64,000 nt of DNA, taken from NCBI GenBank assembly GCA_965153455.1, contig OZ234493.1, forward strand, positions 20,140,213 through 20,204,212, in the 5' to 3' direction. Below the pieces are notes generated by a model. That model made no database searches. It saw only the letters and a program-made list of their open reading frames with translations, and was not told where the DNA came from. This document shows positions 25,451-36,062 of this stretch, one piece after another (the stretch's first letter is position 1; each line of letters starts with the position of its first letter). Source of the DNA: Sphagnum compactum (taxonomy: Eukaryota; Bryophyta; Sphagnopsida; Sphagnales). A program made the translations under genes and the position numbers.

Positions 25451-25817
25451 TTTAATTTTTTAAACTATTGTCCACCCAGGGGACATGTACATTTTGATTA
25501 AACGCCAAGGGTTTAAATGACACATGTATTATTTGCCTAATCAACTTGATTATAATGTTTAATTTGATTAGATACATATAGTCAAGTTGTACAACCTTAA
25601 TTAAAATTGTCAATGGTCTTTCGTCAAGTTGAACATTTAATCAAAATCGTTAATGATTTTTAGTCAGAATGACCAATGGTCCTTTAGTCAAATTAAACAT
25701 TTAATCAAGATGGCCAATGATATTTAAATAGAATGATCAATGGTCATTAGTCAAGTGGAAACATTTAATCAAGATGGCCAATAATCTTTAATCAAATGTG
25801 ACATAATCTATTACCTT

Positions 25818-26005
25818 ATGTATCTATCTTTACCTACTCACCCACCCATTTACCTAGCTAATTACTTACCTACTTATTACCCACCCACCCACCTACCTAC
25901 TACTTACCTACCTACCTATCTACCTATACCCTTTCACCTATCTACTTACCTACCCACCTACATGCATATTACCTACATCATACCTATCCACCCATTTACC
26001 TACCT
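25818..26005. repeat. (TACC)n microsatellite-like tract
   Basis: Imperfect repetition of TACC/CACC tetranucleotides (CTACCTACCTA, ACCCACCCACC). The plus-strand open frame over it (25818-26039, rich in Tyr-Leu-Pro-Thr) is a by-product of the repeat. The same type of tract follows the related repeat at 55.7 kb and occurs, as GGTA, at 9.05 and 36.0 kb. Confidence 0.85.
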
Positions 26006-26009
26006 AAGT

Positions 26010-26720
26010 TTTGCCATTAGGTGTAACCATTATATTTAGCCATTATATTTAACCATTAAATTTAGCCATTAGATTTACCCAAGTTTTAACCAAATTTTAG
26101 CCATTAAATTTAACTTAAATTTAACCACTAGATTCAAGCATTATGTTTAGCCACTAGATTTGGCACTATTTAGTTTAAATTGAACCATTAGATTTGGCCA
26201 CTAGGTATAGCTTAAATTTAACCATTAAGTATGTCAAATTAGGTTGGGCCAAGGTTTAACCACTATGTTAAACATTAGATTTACCCACTAAATTTAAGTT
26301 TAACCATTATGTTTAACCATTAAATTTAGTCACTAAGTTTAATAAATATGTTTAGCCAAGGTTTAATCATTATGTTTAACCAATTTAACCATTATGTATC
26401 TAGCCAAGGTTTAATCATTTTGTTTAACCATTAGATTTAGACATTAGGTTTAACAACAACTTAACCAAAATTTATCTATGAAGTTTAACCATTAGGTTTA
26501 GCCCAAGTTTAGTAATTATGTTTAACTATTACATTTAATCACTAGGTTTAGCCAAATTTTAGCCATGAAATTTTGCCATTAAGTTTATCAATTAAGTGTA
26601 ACCATTAGATTTAATCACTAAGTTTAGCCAAGGTTTAAACATTAAGTTTAAACATTAAATTTAAGCATTATATTAACCCACTAAATGTAGCCACTTCATC
26701 TAGCCATTATACCAAAAGGA
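26010..26720. repeat. Degenerate 10-12-bp satellite-like array (TTTAGCCATTA / TTTAACCATTA)
   Basis: Some 700 bp consist almost entirely of variants of TTTARCCATTAAA and TTTAACCACTAGG, in register every 10-22 bp. Comparable, shorter arrays lie inside the CACTA-type elements at 5,150-5,310 and 9,840-10,130, linking the three loci. Confidence 0.8.
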
Positions 26721-26823
26721 TGAATGTTCAATCCATTGTGGACTTTACAAAGCATGGTACATCCAATGTCATAGTCCAAACTACCCAAAAAAAACTATCA
26801 TTACAGACTTTTTTCTTCTAGTG

Positions 26824-28095
26824 AAGTTGGAAACTAAATTTACAACTTTTTACCACCACACATTGAAGTACCATAACACTTAAGATGAAAAAATCAAGTA
26901 AGAAAAAGTCTCTAAAAGAATTTAAAATTTCAAATAAAAATTTCAAATTCATAAAGTCCATTTTGATATCTAGATTGATTTTTCAAGGCCCATATTTTTA
27001 GAGGTTTTTAAAAAGGTTTAAATTATGGTGGTATGAACTTGGAAATGGAAAAAAAATGTGAACTTCAACACCATTTAAATGTTTTTTTTGAAAATCACTA
27101 GATTTAGACTCTAAAAGTGGACTTTGAGCTACCAATTTTGGTTCAGTGTAGTGTGCTTTTACCCTGCTCCTAAAACCATTATCACTGATTTTTTTCCCTC
27201 TTTACATTCAACAACGCTACCATTAAACAATGGTGAGGATGGAGGTTTCCTCACATCTTTGTTACCTACATTTTAGTGAGAACAACTAAACCTTTCCATT
27301 TTCTATCACTTCAAAGTTTAGGTCCATGGCTATTAGGATTGTTAACTTTACTTGTATTACATTGTTAAAACGAAATTTGAATAATAGTTTATTGCTATGA
27401 GAAAACCCGTGAGTGACAAAAACTTTCCTACCATGTACCAAATGCATGAACGTTATGTGTATTAAAGTTGTGGTTTAAGGTATTTTAAATTTAAGCACTC
27501 AAATAATGTTAGAAAGGGTGTATCAAGTACTAGAAGCTTTCAAGGTTTCTTTTGTGTTATTGTTCAAAATAAATAAAAAAAAGGTGTAGTGAAGGAGGGT
27601 CATTTCCAAGTTGACCTTGAGTATTGTGAACTTGTCATTTACTTTTGTTGCATATAATTTGACATTTGAGAGCAATTTGTAGAATGCCTATGAAGGTTGT
27701 GAAATCAAAACCACTAACTCCAGTTGATGGAAACATTCAAAAAATTGACTCTATTTCAAAGCAACAGAGGCAAAAACTTGAATGGGTGAATCAAAGCTGT
27801 TTAGGTTGTGCAGGTTGAACCTTAACTAATTTTTCTAACAAATTAAATTGAATGCAATAGGTATAAATCCTCAAAAAGATATTACTTTTAAGGTCATCTT
27901 TCAAAATGATTCGGTTTTTTTGTTTAGTGCAAGGAATCATAATGGTTAGAAGGCAAGATTTGAAAGAACAATTCTTGGCATGCAAATGTGCATCCCTACT
28001 AAAGTTATATGAAGATATCTATGCACACCCAACACCCAATGGTTAATTCCTGGCCATTTTTTTCAAAAATTGGCTAACAAAACGAAAGGGCAAGG
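26824..28095. other. AT-rich DNA, no gene seen
   Basis: No recognisable coding region, repeat end or RNA gene. It lies between the TTAGCCAT array and the decayed coding locus beginning at 28,096. Confidence 0.5.
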
Positions 28096-31000
28096 TTGTC
28101 AATTGCGCATGTTACGCATTTAGCACCACAAAAAACAAATGAGAAGAACCAAGAAGCTTGTGCCACCACCAACACCTATACTTCAAAAGCAAGCACTAGC
28201 ACTACTTCTTCCAAGTACAACAGTCAAACTTCTCAAGATCATTTCAGCAAACTTAAAGACAACAATTGTTATGTGGTGGAGGAACTTAAACATATGAAAG
28301 TTTACCTTCCAAAACAACTTTGCACATTGTTAAAGAATTATTAAAGGATGCTAAGGCCAAGGAAAAAACATTTGGTCCATCCAAGGCAAACATGCAAAAG
28401 GAGAAGTGCAAACTTGAGGTCCATGTACATTCACTCACATTGAACTTGTTGGACTAAAAAAAAAAAAATGAGTTGAAAAAATTGAATATTTTGGAGTAGA
28501 TGATTCATGATTTGCAGCAAGAGGTGGTTACTTCTGGTGCATTAGATTTATCCATCAATACTAGGTCTCAATCTCAAGTAACATATAAACTTTAAAAGGC
28601 AGAGTAAAGCTGTGATCTTTTGAAATATTTGGTCAACTATTCTTCATTTAAGGTTGAAGAGGGTGAAAAAAAGTACGAGGCAACATTTCAAAAGTTAGCA
28701 AATCTTTCTTCAAATCTCGAAGTTTGTAACCACCAAATAGGTCACAAAAAGAAATGGATTCAAGGTCTTCAACATCAAATCCACTTAATGTCCAATGGGT
28801 CAAAAATCACCATTGACCCCCTTACCTATAAAAAGCCCTAACAACATGCCACTAAGGAAATCAAATGTGATCGTGGTGATGGCTTGTCCTATATGTGGTT
28901 TTTATTTTGAGGATAACAGCATTATAATTGCATCTTATGGGTGTACATATCATGTTTTTTTGCCTTATTCAATATTCATAAGATTTGTTTCAAACTTTTT
29001 CAAGTGTTTCCATAATGTATTAGAAACATTGTTGTATATGTTTACCAAACATTTTAAATATTGACTTGACTTAGCATTTTAAAAAGTAAAATTAAGTAGT
29101 TGTTACACTTGAAGTGGGTCCTAATAGCTTGAATGCACCTGTGAAGTATGTAATTACTTGTCAATCAAGTAGATTTCAATAGTAATCAAGGATTCAAGCA
29201 CATATGGGGTCCATATTTCAATAGAAGTAAAAAATGGTTAATATGCATGTACTTAATTAACAAGTGCATGTTGAAGTAGAAATTTAGCAAGTAAAGTAGA
29301 TGTCCAAGTGGACTTATGATGCAAGCAAGTAGGAGTGCATTTGGGTGATGCATGCTCTAGTAGACTAATAGATTGGCCAAGTATCTTATGTATGTAGCTA
29401 CTAAAGAAGTAGGGGTCCTAGTAGAATTTTTATTGTAGTTAAGTAAGGAAGCAATTTTGTAATGCATGTTTAGTGAAACTTATAGTGGACAAAGTATTTA
29501 GTATTGAACAAGTAGACATTCAAACCAAATTTTGAAAAAATAAAATATGCTACTAAAATCTATACCTACTTTTCTACTAGACCTTTTGAAGTAAACCAAT
29601 ATGTAAGTACTTGTTTTCTCAATCTTCTAATATGTTGTGTAATGAACATGTAAAACAATTAAAAGTCTTGGAATTTTCTAATAGGTTTCTAAGGTGAACA
29701 AGTAACAAGAAATGAAATATATTGCCACATTTGTAGTAGGCAAATGTAAAGTAGGTTGTAGACTTAGTTTAAGGGTCACATACTAACAAGGTTATTCATC
29801 TTAGTGTTCTTTCTATTGCATCACCACAAACCACACCAAAAGCAAACACGGAATCGCTAATTATTGTGTTCCAAAACCTCCAAATGTTTGTGATGACATT
29901 ATTACCTTGGACAACCCACAACCTTTATTGTGCCTAGCAAAATGAGCCAGATGTTGTACAAGTGATCAAAATCAGTGAAGACAAAGAGGTGCAACCTCTA
30001 CCTTCTCAAATGACAACTGTTTCAAGTGCACTCCTGAGGCGAACAATAGTAAAAAAAACAAAAAAAACTACATGAGTAAAAATATAAGGTGCAATATATT
30101 GGTTCTTGGGTAAAAATATAAGTTACTTAGTTAATTGTAATATAGGGTATGCAATATGAAATAATGGATTATAACTAATATAAGGTGGTTTTAATATGTA
30201 TATATTAGATAATAATAGGGTGATAAAAAATAGGTTGGAGAATTGTCTAATGCCCCCCCCCCCCTAAAAATGGTCAATTAACGCATGTAGATCCCAAACT
30301 TTACATTAAGTGTCCCCTTCAAGAGTGCATGATTGAAATCCACTACCCCACTTGTAACGTCAAACACCATAATTTCACATGTTTCTCCATTCTCAAAACA
30401 TGTCATGTTGGACATTCAAAGTTCCAAACAACAATTGGAAAATTTTGATAATGTTGCAAATCAAACTTCAAAAGAAGACCTTCTTCTAGCTATTGGTGTT
30501 TTAGGCGTTCTTTCAATGCATGTGTCAAATGCTGTTATAGTGACCTTCCTAGTACAAAAATGGTCCTTCCCCCTATTTCCTATGTTTAGGACCTTCGAAA
30601 GTCCTTAATCGCTAAGAAAAGCCCTAGGGAAGTAATTTTAGAAAAAGTAGAAAAAATAGGTGCAAAAGGAAAACCTTTTGAAAGTTTGGGTGCAAGTGCA
30701 TGTGATGATGTGGAAAATAGAGACCCCCCTATAGATGCTAGTTCTTGTGTGGCAAGGGCAATGACAAGGGTCGAAAGAAGCATAGAGAGGGAGATGGCCT
30801 AAAAGCATTAACTTCCTATGCAACAAAGCAAAATAGAACTATTTCCACACAAACCTTTTACTGTAGCCAAACCTTCTCGTGCACAAAAACCAGGTTGTGT
30901 TGGACATCTATAGAGGGATGAACATGGTGCTAGTTCAACATTTTCAGGATCTTGAAATATTTGTTTTTTGGAGTATTGGAATTGGATGTTTGGATATTAT

Positions 31001-31130
31001 GCAATCCAAATTTTTATACTGCACAATGGATTGTATTTGTTTATTTGATGGTAATGAAATATGGCTAGCAATTTCTTTAACCTTTCATCTTCATGCATGT
31101 GTGAGAGTTCAAGATTTTAAAGTAGATTAG
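28096..31130 (+). pseudogene. Decayed coding locus, unrecognised (coiled coil, Cys-rich segment, acidic tail)
   Basis: Plus-strand frames across this interval read like eroded protein rather than random AT-rich DNA, but frames change and stops intervene. In order: a Thr/Ser/Gln-rich start (28,096-28,344); charged heptad-like sequence in shifting frames, including LKDAKAKEKTF near 28,345, DLQQEVVTSGALDL near 28,510 and KKYEATFQKLANLSSNLEV (28,665-28,725); a Cys/His segment CPICGFYFEDNSI...GCTYH (28,885-28,955) that could be a zinc finger; VIKISEDKEVQPLPSQMTT (29,965-30,020); then, after an inserted repeat, FESLGASACDDVENRDPP (30,675-30,730) and HFQDLEIFVFWSIGIG (30,935-30,985). I recognise no family. 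It could be a captured host gene or the gag-like protein of an unrecognised element. Whether all blocks belong to one gene is uncertain. Confidence 0.4.
30060..30325 (-). repeat. Inverted copy of the 25.15-25.45 kb repeat, inserted in the decayed locus
   Basis: The reverse complement reads AAGTTTGGGATCTACATG, a G-run, TTTTTTATCACCCTATTATTATCTAA, ATAATCCATTATTTCA and AATATATTGCACCTTATATT, collinear with 25,150-25,450. It separates two coding-like blocks (ending with SSALLRRTIVKKTKKTT near 30,070 and resuming after 30,330), which suggests insertion into formerly coding sequence. The C-run at 30,247-30,264 corresponds to the shorter G-run of the other copy. Confidence 0.8.
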
Positions 31131-34100
31131 ATCTAATGTTTCATTAATTTTCTCAAGGTAGTGGATTGTCAACACGATGAAGTAGTTACGTTATGATGCA
31201 CTAAAATTCAATTTGGTGAGTTCCATGGTGAAGTCTCTAGGTGTGTGATATTTAGACAAGGAATTATTGCTTTGGCATAATTGATCATAATGATGTATCA
31301 CTTAGTGTCTAGAATGAAAATTAGACCATGAAATGGTTGGACTTATCCTAAAAGTATTTATAGTTCTAGGTGATAGAGGTAGAGATAATTCATTTTTGTT
31401 ATGTGTGTTTTGCAAAAATGGGAAATGAATTATGAAAGGGGGGTTTGAAGTTTCAAGGTATTAAGATCAATTCAATACCTAGGTGGGAACTACACATAAT
31501 TGAGGATCTTTTGCAATAGTTAGCTCTAGTAATATATTGAAATTTTTCTAAAACCATGAAGTTGTGATTTAATGGTGGTTTTTCAAAGTAGTGGAAGTAC
31601 AATTTTTCATTACATTAACAACTATTTTGGCTCCTTTTACTGTGACTACACCCCGAATTGAAATATATGTATTTGAGTTGTATCCAATAAGACATGACTA
31701 ACTTAGGAAAACTAAAATTGTGACTTCCAAAAAAATCCATCCTAATGTGTTTTCACCTCAAACAAGGACCAAACAAATGTAAACATGTGCATATTGGCAT
31801 GTGCTTCTTGTAGCAAAGAAAACTCACCTAATTTATACCTAGATTTGTCAATTCCAAATTAGCTCTTTGGGACAAATTTTAGTCCACTACAAGCTATAAC
31901 AACTTGGTTATGACAAAAAGAAATTGAATCTTATACCTTCACCAAATGCATTGCATTACATTTTATTTGAAGACAATCTTGATACATTGAGGAAATATAA
32001 ACTGAGTGTTCAAACATTTACTTTGCTCCTTTAATATCATTTTTTTATAATGATCATGCAATATAAACAAATTTATACAAAATCCTTTTATGCCCTAACT
32101 TTTCTCTTAAATACAACCATACAATTGATGTCATTGACTATGAGTTCTAGATCAACCAATATGCGGAGAATAGTTATGGCCTTCATCACTTGCATAATGT
32201 TCATAGACCCAAATTCCATCTTTTCAACATTGATTAATGGCTACTCAGAAAGTTTGGCAAAACCTTAAAGCCGATCATTCTTGAATGCCTTTGCTATAGT
32301 TTAGGCACAAATTATAAATGTAGCAATTTTTTGTTTTCTCTCCCCACCTTCAAGCACTATTGCCTATGGCTTTCTATGGCATGACCTACCCAATCAACCT
32401 CCACTCCTTTGCTTTCAACTAATATCCCTTTTGCAAAACACAACAAAATAACCAAAGTTTTTCATTTTTGATGCATCAATGGTTACAAATATTCGATATG
32501 AGTTCTCCTTGCTTGGTTACTATCTTGGAAGTAATACTAAACATTATTTTTTCCCAAATGCCCTAGATAACATCCCATTCTATAAGCTTGACAATTTCCT
32601 CATTACTTTCATCAACATGGAAAGTGATTCCACTAACATTCAACTTTAGTATGTATCTTAACCACTATTTTGTCAATATTGTAGATATTTCCAATGGAGT
32701 GGCAATCTCGCTTGTCATCTTGCAACTATTTTTCTTCCAATAAGGCACCTAATGGGATGCTCTATTGTTCACAAGTTTCTTAGTGTCAATTTCGAGTTTT
32801 TTTTAGCTCTAGAGTTATTGTGTGTGTGCTTGATAGATCCTTAGTGAATTCAAGTGATGATGGTCTTGTCTCCCATTTACGTGCCACATGCCATGTAAAA
32901 ATTGTACTATTATTTTTTTGAGTACAACACCAAGGATGTGTTCCACATCTAAGAGCTCAATGTTAGTGTATTTTGCTTCTTATGCCCGTTCCCAAAAACA
33001 AGATTTTCCTAATGAATTACATATCCAACTTAAAATTGACATATTGTGTGTGTATTTAAAACCCAAATTACTAGCTACTTGTCCTTTCTAATTATACTAA
33101 TATATCCCATTTTGATAAGTTGAACCACTATTTTTCATGGCCCTTCCAAAAGTTTATACTTTTTTAAAAGCATATATACCTTGATTTTATTCATTAAGGT
33201 TTTAAATATTTCATTAATATTGGAGATATGTTAATTATTGGTTTCAATTTGAGCCATTCTCATTTAAATTTCACAAAAGTTCAATACTAAATACACAAAG
33301 TTCATTGATTGTTTTTGGTCCACCTTAAAGAATCGAAGCCCATTAATGTTGTTTTGAGTCCGTTAAATGAATTATATCATGTGTATAAACTACATTTTTT
33401 AATTAAAGGAATAAAAAATAACACATTAAATAATGCAATTGATGTAAATTTTCTTTTAGATTTATGTTTGGCCATGTTAATTTGATGGATTTGATTTTAC
33501 ATTATAAACCATATGAGAAATTTAAAGATAACATAATTTAACCTTTGGAATTGTAGGGACAAGAATATTGTTTTTTTGGCCATTTAGTTAATTGTTCATA
33601 TTCACTAAACTTAAAATTTGTAGCACAAAGGAGGTGTCACATGTGCATGAAATAATTATTCCATAATTATACATAGAAGTTTTTTAAAGCATCTTCTACA
33701 TGTTTTGGTTTGAACCAAAGTTCTAATGCAAAATGACATACACATGAAAAATCATCACCACCACATGAATTATCTTAGTTTGGATTATTAAAAAAAATCA
33801 TTTAAATTTGTCATGTGTAGATGTTATTTGTAAAAACTTTAGGCTTAAAAATATCTTGATGTCCTATTTCCTTTTTTTGGAACCCCAACTATGAATGAGC
33901 CCACCATGTAAAAAGTTATTTGATGATGATAACGATAGTCTAAATTGCCACATAGAAACTTAGGTCATCTAGATAGATTTTCATTTTGCTCATTTTTTAG
34001 TGGAGGGCTAACAATTTCATTGCCCATGAAATGTGCAAATAATCACAAAAAGATTTACAACCTTATGAAAATCATTCACCACATTCAACATCCATGTTCA

Positions 34101-34379
34101 TGAATTGAAGATTTGTTAATTAACATCAATGATTGTGATTTAATTGAGCACAAGGACATGAATTTGTGATTGCAAAAAATGGTGGGCATTGGAAAGTAAT
34201 ACCCATTTGAAGCGATGAATGTTGCATTGGCTTTAGCCCAAATTTTTGGTTAATTTGTGTGTTTACATAAGTGAAACAAATTGAATAAATTTTTGATATG
34301 TGAATTAATTTAACTTTTTATTTTAGTTTTTTTTAGGTTTTGAATTTCATTTTAGGTTTTAGGATGCATAATATTGTTA
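31131..34379. other. AT-rich DNA with further coding-like debris, no callable gene
   Basis: Plus-strand blocks at 31,440-31,640 (for example KFQGIKINSIPRWELHIIED) and 32,050-32,660 (SLLGYYLGSNTKHYFFPN, INMESDSTNIQL) look like eroded protein, with frame changes between them, and may continue the locus at 28-31 kb. I cannot name a family. From 33,100 to 34,380 nothing is recognisable. Confidence 0.35.
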
Positions 34380-35640
34380 GTCTTGAAACTTGGTGTGAAA
34401 TTGTTTTTGCAATAAAATTTCACCAAGTTATATTTCATCTACCTTTTCATAGCTGTTACTTAATATTTTGGTGCAAGAGCCTACACCACATGCATTCAAA
34501 AATTAGAAAGTCATTTTAGCCCAAAGGAAAGAACCAATTTACTACTTTCAATGGCATTCATATGTGAAAAAAAATCAACTTCACCAAAAATGCTCTGTTT
34601 TTTTTATACAAAGAGCCACCCATAAATTTCAAAAAGTCTAGGAAAAACATTGGATTTAGCCTTCTTGATGATTATAAAGTATAACATTTCCAAGGGTATA
34701 GTGGATTTCTCCCTCGTATGACATTTCAAATAGTTATTTTTGCAATCGAAGATTTTAATTTTTAATAAATGTAGTTTGATTATTCACTATAATACAATCA
34801 TCAACATATATGGTCAATATGGCCAATCCATTAATAAATTCTCTTTTGACACAAATATTTACATCCTTAAATTGTAATCTTATGAATCCTTGTTGTGTCA
34901 AGAAATTATCAAAGCATTGATGCCATGCACAAGCATACTATTTAAGTCCATACAATGATTCAGTAGGTTTACATACCAAAATTTACATGAGTTGGGCCTA
35001 ATAGACCTTTTGAGATGCCCATGTATAATTTTTCATCCAAATAGCCATTCAAAAGTATCATTTTAACTTCAAGTTGATGAAACATAATTTTGTGTGTTGC
35101 CATTAAAGCCAATAGATTTTAAATTGAGTTTAGTTGAACAATTAGAGAAAAAGCCCCCTTGTATTTGAATCAAACTTCAAGGCTCAAGCTACTAATTGAG
35201 CTTTACATTTTACAATTGAATTAAATCAATTTTAGTTTTAATTTTGAACACCTACTTTGAGATTCTAGATGTTGTATTTGGTGGGAGTGTTATCAACTTC
35301 CATGTTTTATTCTTTTTCAAACATTTAAGTTCATCATTTGTTGTTGTTTGCCATTCCTTAGCATTGACATGTCTTAAAGCATCTTGGATTGTGATGGGAG
35401 CTCCTATATTGATATGAAGAAAATTTATTTGATGTGGATCTGATGATGATGACATTGATCTCTTGTAATTTTCTTATTTTTTCTTTTCCCTTGTATATAT
35501 TTTGTTTTCAATCAACCTTTTATAAGGTGGCTTTATAAAAAAATTAGGTCTTGAAATATTAAGTATAATACTTTGATTTTCAAATATGGAAGTGGCATCA
35601 TCATTTTGAGGTAATATATTATTGTGTTTTAATGGCAATT
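34380..35640 (-). mobile_element. Ty1/copia retrotransposon relic, reverse transcriptase region
   Basis: The minus strand reads a copia pol segment. Linker sequence SRPNFFIKPPYKR (about 35,560) leads to IQDALRHVNAKEWQTTTNDE and LKKNKTWKLITLPP (35,280-35,400), the usual start of the copia RT domain. Then follow VKMILLNGYLDEKLYMG (about 35,035), ESLYGLK (about 34,940), and AILTIYVDDCIIVNNQ near 34,800, where the catalytic YVDD is still intact. FEMSYEGEIHYTLGNVI follows near 34,700. Stops and frame changes are frequent. Gag, integrase, RNase H and both LTRs are missing or unrecognisable. It is immobile. Confidence 0.8.
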
Positions 35641-36062
35641 ATGAAAATGTTTTTCCAATGTCACTATGAAAATATGAACCTTTTGATCTACAAACACAAA
35701 TTTGATTTAGTTGTAAATGTTGTGTGTTATTTGATGTTTGATAATTTTGTAGGGGTTTGTTTTATTGTTGATTTTGGAGGGACTATTCTTTTTGCACTCC
35801 AATTTTTCCTACCAACCTTATCCTTTTAAGCATGTACAAATAAGGTTATAAATATTCGAAATTGAACCCTTGACTTCCCTAATGATAAACCAAGTTTTCA
35901 ACCAATGGATCACACTATCAAAAGGTGTTCAACCTTTGTCAAATATTTTGTATCTCATGTTTACTTCGACATATCACTATAAAACTATGAAGTATGTAGG
36001 TAGGTAGGTTGTAGGAGCTAGGTGGGTGGGTGGGTAGGGACCAGTAGGTAGGTAATCAAAAT
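35641..36062. other. Junction between two oppositely oriented copia relics
   Basis: No coding block is recognisable. A (GGTA)n/(GGGT)n tract occupies about 35,997-36,055 and directly abuts the 5' breakpoint of the plus-strand copia relic at 36,063. Confidence 0.6.

Larger units (their letters stand above)
25078..26823. mobile_element. Possible CACTA-type element containing TACC and TTAGCCAT arrays
   Basis: The left edge CACTACTACAAATCCTGG and right edge TTTTTTCTTCTAGTG (inverse: CACTAGAAGAAAAAA) have CACTA-type termini, the right one almost identical to the MITE at 3,186. Between them lie the 25,150-25,450 repeat, GTCAAGTTGAACATTTAATCAA-type repeats, a (TACC)n array and a degenerate TTAGCCATTAAATTTAACC array. 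The flanking trinucleotides (TAA left, AAG right) do not match, so the two ends may belong to different insertions. No coding region. Confidence 0.4.

Noticed and set aside
25818-26039. Tyr-Leu-Pro-Thr-rich small protein
   Set aside because: Direct translation of the TACC tract.
25078-26823. Confident full-length CACTA element
   Set aside because: Flanking trinucleotides differ and the two ends match only over the terminal few bases, so it is listed as possible only.
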